A stretch of 64,000 bases of DNA from Cladopsammia gracilis (lineage: Eukaryota; Cnidaria; Anthozoa; Scleractinia; Dendrophylliidae): contig JAJGOT010000090.1 in assembly GCA_022457155.1 (NCBI GenBank), forward strand, positions 1,014,001 through 1,078,000, given 5' to 3'. A model generated the notes under the pieces. The model worked only from the letters and a program-made list of their open reading frames with translations, was not told the origin of the DNA and searched no databases. The position numbers and the translations under genes were made by a program. Each line of letters starts with the position of its first letter. Positions within the stretch are counted from its first letter, which is position 1. Positions 21,687-28,388 of this stretch are shown here, one piece after another.

Positions 21687-22322
21687 TTAAAAAGTCTCAT
21701 CAAAGTTCTTAGTAACACTTTTCTTTTCTTTGTCTAAAAATAAGAATTCATATGGACCGAGTTTATCGAAAAGAGCCGGATCTATTAGATTTTCTTGCGC
21801 AATCAGATTTAAATGTTTTTTAGTCGTTGGTGGATACAAAATCATGTGGGAACAGTTCTGCCGGAGTTTTTGGGGAACATCGTAGTAGGACTGGGATAGA
21901 TAGATCGGGGAAATTTTATGATGTCGACCATCGGTATAATGATTGGCGATTTTGTTTTGAACTGCTTGGGGAGCATTAATAAGATCATCAAAAACCACCA
22001 CTTTTCTATTATCGATCGGATAGTCTGTTGTGTCCATAATATCATCTTCTCCGTAAAGTTCTAAAATATCATATCCAACTCTTTGACTGGCGTTTTCCAT
22101 TAATTTTTGCAAGTCTTGAATTTTATCCTGATGTTGATTTGGTGAGTATAGATAAATCTTATCATAATAAATGAGCGGCTTTCTAAGAATATGCATTAGG
22201 GTGTTTGTTTTTCCACATCGAGTTTGGCCAGTTATCAACATACGGAAATCTTCATTAAGAAAATCATTTAACGAACGATTATTATCGTTACTTTTTACGA
22301 CATCATAATTCGGTATTTTCAT
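21687..22322 (-). CDS. FtsK/HerA-type genome packaging ATPase (211 aa)
   Basis: Walker A is LITGQTRCGKTNTL (residues about 30-43), Walker B is KVVVFDDLI (about 108-116), and an arginine-containing segment follows (NCSHMILYPPTTKKHL). Size and motif spacing fit the A32-like packaging ATPases of Polintons and NCLDVs. It would drive DNA into the capsid. It lies 25 bp upstream of the fibre-like gene on the same strand and is divergent from the 390-aa gene. Confidence 0.9.
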   Translation of the reverse strand: MKIPNYDVVKSNDNNRSLNDFLNEDFRMLITGQTRCGKTNTLMHILRKPLIYYDKIYLYSPNQHQDKIQDLQKLMENASQRVGYDILELYGEDDIMDTTDYPIDNRKVVVFDDLINAPQAVQNKIANHYTDGRHHKISPIYLSQSYYDVPQKLRQNCSHMILYPPTTKKHLNLIAQENLIDPALFDKLGPYEFLFLDKEKKSVTKNFDETF

Positions 22323-22344
22323 TTTATTTAATAAGGTAGATAAA

Positions 22345-22412
22345 CTTAAAGTGTTTATTTTACAGATATTTAAAAATAACTTAAATGTTTATTTTACAGA
22401 TAAATTAAATAA
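22345..22412. promoter_or_regulatory. divergent promoter region with two-copy direct repeat
   Basis: Two copies (22345-22379 and 22380-22412) of a roughly 35-bp AT-rich unit share TGTTTATTTTACAGATA and lie between the divergent ATPase (start 22322) and 390-aa gene (start 22434). A shared regulatory element is inferred from position alone. Confidence 0.45.
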
Positions 22413-22433
22413 CTTATATGTAAATTATAAATT

Positions 22434-23606
22434 ATGGATCTTGATAAGATCAAAAAATATGCAGATTTAGAATTTGAAGGTTTTAAAATTGCTAAAGCAG
22501 TTACCGATGTAAAGAACGAGGTTAAAAATAAAGAACAGGTTCGCGATGTTGCGATGAGTGATTATTTTAAAACTCTGAGAGAGCCGCTAATTGAACAGCA
22601 ACGCAAAACAGATGAAAAACAGGACAAAGTAATTCAGCAATTAAAAGAAAATCAATTAGCTTTGACCAGCGGTTTCAAAGATTTGGTTGAAACTAACAAA
22701 GATATTTTAACATTGAATAAAGAGCTACCATTTCCTGGTGGTGACCAACCACCAACGGAAACGCTACCGGCAATACCACCACCATCGGCTAAAGTAATAA
22801 CTGCTGAACCGAATAAGATGTTCACAGAAAGCGAATTAGAATTTTTGAAAGAAACTTTTCACGAACCTAATGAGCTACTTAAGATGAGCGATCAACAGTT
22901 AACTGAAACTTATAATGAAGCTAAAGATGAGAACAGAAGTGTCGGAATAAAGATAGGTGGTTTGAAAAGAAGAAAACCAAAGACAGAAGAAGAAAAACAA
23001 CAACTCGATTATGATCTGAAAACATATGAAAGAACAAGGAATATAATAGAGAGATATTTAACAACGATTAAGAATGTAAAAATTTTACCACAATATACAA
23101 AACAAAAACAAGGTGAAGGGGTACGCAAGTACAAACAGCCAAGACGAAACGCTTATAAAATTCAAAAAAATAATCAATATGGAGGACTATTGATAGACAT
23201 GCCCAAGCTGATGAAAGATCTGAAACTAAATGCTTATCGCGGCGGAAAAATAATTTATCAAGCTGATGTTGATAAATCTCTGATTAATTTACTTACAAAA
23301 AGATACAATCCTAAAACAAAATATAGTATGAACGCTGTAAAAGTTTTTAATGATCTAAATATGCTGAGTAATCTACCTCCTCATAAATCATCTGGTAAAT
23401 CGAAAATTATAGGTTCAAGTATAGTTTATTATGATGATCCAAACAAATTGGTAGACAGAATGAAGATAATAATAGGTTCGATGGCTGCTGGTAATAATTC
23501 ACCTGTTTTGAGAAATGATCTATCACAAATAAATGATGAGCTGTTAAGAATAGGGGTAATAGATAAGACAACTCATGAGAAATTATATAAAAAATATTTA
23601 GCGTAA
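22434..23606 (+). CDS. coiled-coil virion-associated protein, unknown function (390 aa)
   Basis: Residues 1-95 are charged heptad-like helix (KAVTDVKNEVKNKEQ, TDEKQDKVIQQLKENQ). A proline-rich linker (about 98-118) follows, then another charged helix. The conserved-looking C-terminal domain includes LIDMPKLMKDLKLNAYRGG, SGKSKIIGSSIVYYDDPN and RMKIIIGSMAAGNNSPVLRN. I remember proteins with this same C-terminus next to penton genes in cnidarian Polinton-like elements, where their function is not established. It leads the structural gene cluster, so a virion or scaffold role is inference. Confidence 0.65.
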   Translation: MDLDKIKKYADLEFEGFKIAKAVTDVKNEVKNKEQVRDVAMSDYFKTLREPLIEQQRKTDEKQDKVIQQLKENQLALTSGFKDLVETNKDILTLNKELPFPGGDQPPTETLPAIPPPSAKVITAEPNKMFTESELEFLKETFHEPNELLKMSDQQLTETYNEAKDENRSVGIKIGGLKRRKPKTEEEKQQLDYDLKTYERTRNIIERYLTTIKNVKILPQYTKQKQGEGVRKYKQPRRNAYKIQKNNQYGGLLIDMPKLMKDLKLNAYRGGKIIYQADVDKSLINLLTKRYNPKTKYSMNAVKVFNDLNMLSNLPPHKSSGKSKIIGSSIVYYDDPNKLVDRMKIIIGSMAAGNNSPVLRNDLSQINDELLRIGVIDKTTHEKLYKKYLA

Positions 23607-23625
23607 TTAAAAAAATAAAAAGTTT

Positions 23626-23648
23626 TTATTATACGGATCGTATAATAA
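23626..23648 (+). terminator. palindrome, family I, between 390-aa and penton genes
   Basis: TTATTATAC (23626-23634), GGATC, GTATAATAA (23640-23648), 19 nt after the upstream stop and 1 nt before the next ATG (23650). Confidence 0.6.
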
Positions 23649-23649
23649 A

Positions 23650-24411
23650 ATGGATGTTAACAGAACGCTAGTTTTCAAATCTATAGATGCAAGAAAACAA
23701 AATCCTAATAATAAACCTGGAAATTTTACTGTAAGGTTTACTCCTGAGTTGAGATTGGACGATAATAAAGAATGTTTTTTAGCATTGGATCATCTTAGTA
23801 TGAATGCGAGTTGGCATAACATTCGACCTGAATATGATAACAATAAACTAAAAATATCAAAAGATAAGGGAAAAACATATGAAACGATTACTTTTCCATC
23901 AGGGGTTTATGATTACGAAGATATAAATGATCATATCCACAAAACGATTGGAAAAATACCCAACACGGAGGAATATGGAATTAGCGTATTGTTTGATCTT
24001 ACAACTTACAAGATATTTATTCAATTATCTACCGATTATCGCATCGATTTCCGATCGAGTGGAAATTTTAATATTTTACTCGGATTCGAATCGAAAGTTT
24101 TAACGAGTAGTGCCTACGGGAAAAACTTCCCTAATATCAGTAACAGCGTCGATAATCTTTACGTAAAATGTAGTTTGTTGAGCGATTCGATCGTTTCAGG
24201 AAAGCGAAGCAATACCTTATTCACATTCTCAACAAATACAAAAATAAGGTCTTTACCTTTTGAAGTCTACCCGAGAGTGAATTATTTGTGGCATAAGATA
24301 AATAGAAAAAATATATCTGAAGTAACATTTTACTTAACCGATGATGAAGATAGAATTGTTGATCTGAACGATATCGATATTTCCATAACCGTAGTGTTAA
24401 AAGAAGTATAA
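23650..24411 (+). CDS. penton-like minor capsid protein, single jelly roll (253 aa)
   Basis: The N-terminus reads NRTLVFKSIDARKQNPNNKP, followed by FTVRF and ECFLALDHLSMNASWHNI; the C-terminus has alternating strands (ISEVTFYLTDD and IDISITVVLKEV). The region ITFPSGVYDYEDINDHI is typical of Polinton/adintovirus vertex proteins as I recall them. Length and gene order (immediately before the 136-aa gene and the major capsid gene) fit. It would form the five-fold vertices of the capsid. Confidence 0.8.
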   Translation: MDVNRTLVFKSIDARKQNPNNKPGNFTVRFTPELRLDDNKECFLALDHLSMNASWHNIRPEYDNNKLKISKDKGKTYETITFPSGVYDYEDINDHIHKTIGKIPNTEEYGISVLFDLTTYKIFIQLSTDYRIDFRSSGNFNILLGFESKVLTSSAYGKNFPNISNSVDNLYVKCSLLSDSIVSGKRSNTLFTFSTNTKIRSLPFEVYPRVNYLWHKINRKNISEVTFYLTDDEDRIVDLNDIDISITVVLKEV

Positions 24412-24455
24412 TTTTATTTATATAAATTAAAACAACTTAGGCTTGGACTTACGTC

Positions 24456-24866
24456 ATGGAAGAACAAAGAAGAGTAAGAGATTTTGATACAGGAGAAATT
24501 TCTTATATTAACTCTGTAGAGTATGATAGCGATAGCGGTAGTGGTTTCTCTGATATTTTTGCAAAAATCGGTAAAACTATAACAGGAAAAACAGCGAGTA
24601 AATTAGCCAGTAAAGCAGCAGAAAAACTTATTGAAAAAGGTGCTGAAAAGGTTGGAGAAGAGAGTGGCAAACTTCTTGGTGAAAAAATTTATGACAAGTT
24701 TTCCACAAGAGGTAAAAAAGAACCTGCTGCACCACCACCACCGGCACCAACACCAAAAATCTCAGGCGAAACAAAAGGAGATGAAATTATCAAATTTTTA
24801 AACGAGAAAGAGAAGAAAGAAGATAAATATCAACATCTTAGAGATATCATAAATGATTTGATATAA
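24456..24866 (+). CDS. small basic/amphipathic capsid-associated protein (136 aa)
   Basis: Residues about 25-85 form a long alanine/lysine/glycine-rich amphipathic segment (GSGFSDIFAKIGKTITGK, SKLASKAAEKLIEKGAEK), followed by a proline-rich linker and a charged C-terminal helix. This composition recalls core or membrane-active minor proteins of adenovirus-like particles. It lies between penton and hexon genes. No family is firmly recognised. Confidence 0.6.
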   Translation: MEEQRRVRDFDTGEISYINSVEYDSDSGSGFSDIFAKIGKTITGKTASKLASKAAEKLIEKGAEKVGEESGKLLGEKIYDKFSTRGKKEPAAPPPPAPTPKISGETKGDEIIKFLNEKEKKEDKYQHLRDIINDLI

Positions 24867-24882
24867 TTTTAAAAATAATTTC

Positions 24883-24904
24883 TTATTATACTAACGTATA
24901 ATAA
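24883..24904 (+). terminator. palindrome, family I, before the major capsid gene
   Basis: TTATTATAC (24883-24891), TAAC, GTATAATAA (24896-24904), 16 nt after the upstream stop and 2 nt before ATG 24907. Confidence 0.6.
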
Positions 24905-24906
24905 GA

Positions 24907-26205
24907 ATGAGTTTCAGAAATCCAGAATTGGTCAAACGTTATGAATACGTATCCTACGATTTGGAAACACCGCTAATCGATAATATCGCAAATAATAATA
25001 GACAGGTTAAGGATAATTATCGATTCACAGTTGATAACTCTTCAGAAGCAAATCCGATCGATTGGTATAACGCTTATCTGGAGGTAGATTTCAAACTTGT
25101 TACGCTTGCTGATAGTACAACCGGTATAACAGCAGGACCAAATAACGGTAATCAAGATTGTACCACAACCAACGGTCATACATTTATAAAACAGATTCAG
25201 GTTGAATGCAACGGGATGACAGTTTATAATAACACAAGAGCTAATGAAACATCGAACGTACTTTCCCTCTTAAAATATACAAAAAGTTATGCCGACACAA
25301 TCGGTAAAGATCAGTTTTTATATTTAGATTCATCCACAGGAACAACAGAAGCGCGACCAGCTCAAGCGCTATATAACGAAGGTTTTGCTAGAAGAAAGAT
25401 CCTGACGGATGCTGCAGCTATCAATAAGATATCGATTCCGTTAAATCTATACAGCTATTTTGCAGCTTTCAAAAATAATCTTCACCCGAATATCAAGACA
25501 AATCTTCTTATAGAACTTGAAAGCGATAACAATATAATTTTCAGAAAAGGAGCTGCTCCAGATAGTAAGGTGATCTTAACAAAATTAAGATTGTGGTGTC
25601 CAAAAATTATTTTCAATGGCTTAGGTATGAAACAGTATCTTGAAGATTATTTGAAACCCAAAAAATGGACATATTTGAGAGAACATACCGAAATATTACA
25701 AACAACCTCTGTAAATAGCTCCTTTCGAATAAGTACAGGTATTAGGAGACCGAGGCATGTATTTTTATGGGTTGTTCCCGAGGCAAGTTATAGTAATCAG
25801 GAACAAAATATATTTACTTTCAAAACATTTACAATCGGTGCAAACAATCGATATTTTTCTAGAGCACACTTGCAAATAAATAATAGCATCCAGTATCCTC
25901 AATTAGAAATGACATCAAATGAGGAGTCAAGACTTTACAGAGCTTTGTTATCCTACAGTTCCGCTTACAACGACTTTTTAAGCGGAACAATAATTGACCG
26001 ATCAAATTTCAGAAATCTTTTTGGAATTCTATACTTTAATCTTAGAAACCAAGAAGAAGATGTAAAAGATGGTACAGTTGCACTTACTTTTAATTATGAA
26101 TTGAACGGTGCAAATCCAACAAATTATAGATTAAATGCTTTAGTTTTACATGAAAAAGAGATAGAGTTATACACATCATCTGGAAAAATATTAATAAAAG
26201 CGTAA
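24907..26205 (+). CDS. hexon-like major capsid protein, double jelly roll (432 aa)
   Basis: The N-terminus MSFRNPELVKRYEYVSYDLE and the motif FTVDNSSEANPIDWYNAYLEV, followed by HTFIKQIQVECNGMTVYN, then SLLKYTKSYAD and EGFARRKIL, are characteristic of the Polinton/adintovirus major capsid family. Length (432 aa) is normal for the family. It is expected to form trimeric double jelly-roll capsomers. It is flanked by the 136-aa minor protein and the pVI-like gene, all on the plus strand. Confidence 0.88.
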   Translation: MSFRNPELVKRYEYVSYDLETPLIDNIANNNRQVKDNYRFTVDNSSEANPIDWYNAYLEVDFKLVTLADSTTGITAGPNNGNQDCTTTNGHTFIKQIQVECNGMTVYNNTRANETSNVLSLLKYTKSYADTIGKDQFLYLDSSTGTTEARPAQALYNEGFARRKILTDAAAINKISIPLNLYSYFAAFKNNLHPNIKTNLLIELESDNNIIFRKGAAPDSKVILTKLRLWCPKIIFNGLGMKQYLEDYLKPKKWTYLREHTEILQTTSVNSSFRISTGIRRPRHVFLWVVPEASYSNQEQNIFTFKTFTIGANNRYFSRAHLQINNSIQYPQLEMTSNEESRLYRALLSYSSAYNDFLSGTIIDRSNFRNLFGILYFNLRNQEEDVKDGTVALTFNYELNGANPTNYRLNALVLHEKEIELYTSSGKILIKA

Positions 26206-26238
26206 ATCTAATTAAAATTATATTTTGTAAAAATAAAA

Positions 26239-27024
26239 ATGGCTACATATTACAATGCATATGGAGTAAATTTGTCTCAAGGACAGCTACATAAACTTAA
26301 AAAAGCATATGACGATAACTCTCAAATTACGATAAGGTTGACTAAAAATAATTTGAAAGGGTCGCATGAACTGTTGTTGACAAAAACCCAGATTAATAAG
26401 ATTAATAAAGCGCTAAAAAACGGTACCGGTACCGATATCAAAATATCTAAAACACAGATTCGTAAAGCGATCACCGTAGGTGGAAGTTTGTGGAGTTCGT
26501 TGTTGTCACTCGGTACAAAGTTGTTACCTTTTGCTACAAAAGCGGCAACAAAGGTAGTACCTTTAGCTACAAAAGCAGCTACAAAAGTACTACCTCATTT
26601 AGCTACAGGAGCGCTAGGCGCTTTGGGAAGTCTCGGTATCGATAAGATTTTTGGTAACGGAATTACGATACCGTTTGATTTTCTTCCTCAACTACTACGT
26701 ATGAAAGGATTGACGCAAGGGCAAACGCGAGTTGTAAGAAATGGTATGCAATCCGGTAGCGGGATAACATTCAAACCTACGCAAAGACAGATAAATGGAG
26801 GATTTTTAGGAACACTTGCTGCAATCGGAATTCCTATGGCTATCGAATTAGCTTCAAAACTTTTTGGAAAAGGGTTACAGATATCGCCAAGAGAAGGATA
26901 CGGATTACAGGTACCGAAAAGAGAAGGTAGAGGATTACAGATTTCTCCAAAGTTTCCATACATTCCTCCACCTTTTTACGGAACATGGGGTGAAAAAAAC
27001 CCAAATTTAGGGATGTACCGCTAA
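26239..27024 (+). CDS. pVI/pX-like core protein with adenain-type cleavage sites (261 aa)
   Basis: The N-terminal 90 residues are charged (LSQGQLHKLKKAYDDN, TKTQINKINKALKNG). The middle is hydrophobic and repetitive (KLLPFATKAATKVVPLATKA, LPHLATGALGALGSLG), and the C-terminal part has three GLQI/V-type repeats (GKGLQISPREG, GYGLQVPKREG, GRGLQISPKF). Sites that fit the adenain rules (M/I/L)xGG|x or (M/I/L)xGx|G are INGG|F, IFGN|G and LFGK|G, so the protein is probably matured by the element's own protease. Near its 3' end the A AAA AAC heptamer (26994-27000) allows a -1 shift into the protease frame, bypassing the stop at 27022-27024. Confidence 0.8.
   Translation: MATYYNAYGVNLSQGQLHKLKKAYDDNSQITIRLTKNNLKGSHELLLTKTQINKINKALKNGTGTDIKISKTQIRKAITVGGSLWSSLLSLGTKLLPFATKAATKVVPLATKAATKVLPHLATGALGALGSLGIDKIFGNGITIPFDFLPQLLRMKGLTQGQTRVVRNGMQSGSGITFKPTQRQINGGFLGTLAAIGIPMAIELASKLFGKGLQISPREGYGLQVPKREGRGLQISPKFPYIPPPFYGTWGEKNPNLGMYR
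26994..27000 (+). promoter_or_regulatory. predicted -1 frameshift site, pVI-like to protease
   Basis: A AAA AAC in the correct phase (codons AAA AAC of the pVI-like gene). It lies at the very start of the 31-nt overlap between the two frames (26994-27024). No strong stem follows, only a weak AT-rich pairing of 27002-27009 with 27026-27033, so efficiency is uncertain. A run of seven A could also cause transcriptional slippage. Confidence 0.65.
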
Positions 27025-27452
27025 GTAATTTTGACCTGGAATTATGGGTAAAATATTTAAAAATACCTGATTTCAAAGGTATTTTTTCGAGAGATCAAAC
27101 GGTAAGTAATATTCATAAAACAGGTTGTTGTATAATTAATCTTGATGATAAGATAGGGAACGGTACACACTGGGTATGTAGTTATGTAAAAAATAAAGAT
27201 CTCATATATTATTTTGATTCGTTTTGTTTACCGCCACCACAAGATTTCATTGATTATGCTGATAGCTTGCGCATGGAATACCAATATAATATCGGTTACC
27301 CGTTTCAAGCTATAAAATCAGTAAGATGCGGTTATTATTGTTTATATTTTCTTGATAATATTTACAAAAAATCATTTTATGATTGCTTAAGTAGATTCAA
27401 AATCGATAATCAAAACTACAATGAAAAGTTTATTAAAAAATATTTCATGTAA
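27000..27452 (+). CDS. adenain-like cysteine protease, probably expressed by -1 frameshift
   Basis: Frame open from 26994 to the stop at 27450-27452. It carries the adenain catalytic set: GTHWVC (His), YYFDSF (Asp) and RCGYYCLYFL (the Cys nucleophile region), preceded by WVKYLKIPDFKGIFSRDQT, typical of the N-terminal part. The frame has no ATG before the catalytic His; the first in-frame ATG is near 27272. The preceding frame-closing stop is at 26991-26993. Translation must therefore enter from the pVI-like gene through the -1 heptamer at 26994-27000, giving a predicted 404-aa fusion of 254 plus 150 residues. Fusion would target the protease to the particle core, where adenovirus uses a pVI peptide as protease cofactor. 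Confidence 0.85.
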   Translation, partial: PKFRDVPLSNFDLELWVKYLKIPDFKGIFSRDQTVSNIHKTGCCIINLDDKIGNGTHWVCSYVKNKDLIYYFDSFCLPPPQDFIDYADSLRMEYQYNIGYPFQAIKSVRCGYYCLYFLDNIYKKSFYDCLSRFKIDNQNYNEKFIKKYFM

Positions 27453-27468
27453 TTAAAATTAAAGAGTT

Positions 27469-27491
27469 TTATTATACAGATCGTATAATAA
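27469..27491 (+). terminator. palindrome, family I, between protease and zinc ribbon
   Basis: TTATTATAC (27469-27477), AGATC, GTATAATAA (27483-27491), 16 nt after the protease stop and 1 nt before ATG 27493. Confidence 0.6.
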
Positions 27492-27492
27492 A

Positions 27493-27651
27493 ATGGAGTC
27501 GTTAACGTATTGCGTCAAGGAAAAAATAAAAACCGGCTGTACTGAACCGTCCGGTTATATGACAGCTAAAAACGGTAGGCCTTATTTTTGGTGCACTTGC
27601 GCTAATTGCGGAATCAAGAAAACCCGTTTCGTTAAGAGTTCGGGAAACTAG
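27493..27651 (+). CDS. zinc-ribbon protein (52 aa), 5' member of a frameshift cassette
   Basis: ATG 27493 to TAG 27649-27651. The protein begins MESLTYCVKEKIKTGC, continues with KNGRPYFWCTCANCG and ends KKTRFVKSSGN. It resembles the short 'YCVKCK..KNGRP...C..CG.K..FV' zinc ribbons of adintoviruses and other large DNA viruses, though the first Cys pair is altered (CVKEK instead of CxxC). It is too short to carry a full function alone. Its last three codons plus stop form G GGA AAC TAG, followed 7 nt later by a strong stem, so a fraction of ribosomes should continue in the PLA2 frame. Confidence 0.75.
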   Translation: MESLTYCVKEKIKTGCTEPSGYMTAKNGRPYFWCTCANCGIKKTRFVKSSGN

Positions 27652-27674
27652 TTGGGCCCCCACAAGGTGGGGGC
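27642..27674 (+). promoter_or_regulatory. predicted -1 programmed frameshift signal, zinc ribbon to PLA2
   Basis: Heptamer G GGA AAC (27642-27648) in phase with the zinc-ribbon codons, the stop TAG, then a perfect 8-bp stem GCCCCCAC (27656-27663) / GTGGGGGC (27667-27674) with an AAG loop. The spacer is 7 nt; two G-U pairs could extend the stem at its base. The -1 frame is closed at 27633-27635 just upstream and open onward into PLA2. This is the classic layout of retroviral and coronaviral -1 signals. Confidence 0.82.
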
Positions 27675-27683
27675 TTTGGTGAG

Positions 27684-28295
27684 ATGGCTATGGAAGGATT
27701 AACGATGCATGCGTTACCTTGGTTAGGAAAGAAAGCTGTTGAAATGGGTCGTTATGGAGCAAGTGAGCTGTTGAGAAATAAAAATATGCAAACCAAAGCT
27801 TTGGATTTCGCTCTTGACAAAGCAAAACCGTTTCTTGAAAATACTGCCTCTCAAATGCTGAACGAATTGTCAACTAAGATCAGGCCTGACAAAAAATATA
27901 AAACGGATCGAGCTGATTTAGATGGGAGCGGTGTCGACATTCATAAAATGATCGGTAAGCTTCCGAAACCGAAAGGCGGTTGGACATTACCCGGACATAA
28001 ATACACAGGACCATATAATGACTTGGATACACAACTAAGATATGATCCGGAAACAGGTAAAATACTGGAGATCTACGATAAACCGACGGGTGAAACGGAT
28101 GCTATAGCGATGCAGCATGACGTCGATTATTCTGTGTGTGCAAATAAACCGGAACCGCGAAAATGTAAAAACGAAGCGGATAGAAAAATGGTGAAAGCCT
28201 TGGATAGCGTGCCCTATAACGATCGACAATGGGGTCACTGGTTAGCTAGAAATACTATCGACGTAAAACAAAAACTTGGGTTGGGAAACGGATAA
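27684..28295 (+). CDS. parvovirus VP1u-type phospholipase A2-like protein (203 aa; frame open from 27648)
   Basis: Residues about 93-175 hold the viral PLA2 signature: LPGHKYTGPYNDLD (calcium-loop-like, with Tyr where YxGPG is usual) and AIAMQHDVDYS (catalytic His-Asp), then KCKNEADRKMVKAL. Such domains in parvovirus VP1 and in adintoviruses act in release from endosomes. An ATG exists at 27684, but the frame is open back to 27636, with a 12-codon glycine-rich link from the slip site, so most protein may be a 267-aa zinc ribbon-PLA2 fusion. Near its 3' end a second G GGA AAC lies just before the stop. The calcium-loop change could lower activity. Confidence 0.82.
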   Translation: MAMEGLTMHALPWLGKKAVEMGRYGASELLRNKNMQTKALDFALDKAKPFLENTASQMLNELSTKIRPDKKYKTDRADLDGSGVDIHKMIGKLPKPKGGWTLPGHKYTGPYNDLDTQLRYDPETGKILEIYDKPTGETDAIAMQHDVDYSVCANKPEPRKCKNEADRKMVKALDSVPYNDRQWGHWLARNTIDVKQKLGLGNG

Positions 28296-28388
28296 GGCCG
28301 CCGAGTAAAAACGTACCGCCCCAGCGGTGGCAAGAAAAGCTAGCAGATGAGTTACATAAACCTATAAGGCGAAAGTTTACTCGGCGGC
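28283..28388 (+). promoter_or_regulatory. predicted -1 programmed frameshift signal, PLA2 to integrase
   Basis: Heptamer G GGA AAC (28283-28289) in phase with the last PLA2 codons, then GGA TAA, then a perfect 13-bp stem: GCCGCCGAGTAAA (28297-28309) with TTTACTCGGCGGC (28376-28388). The spacer is 7 nt, the same as at the zinc ribbon-PLA2 junction. The 66-nt apical part contains its own hairpin ACCGC (28315-28319)/GCGGT (28324-28328). The integrase frame closes at 28247-28249 and has no ATG before 28439. Confidence 0.82.

Noticed and set aside
23626..27491. Family I palindromes as promoters
   Set aside because: They touch the next ATG in three cases, leaving no leader, and one copy lies between convergent genes; spacing to stop codons is more constant.
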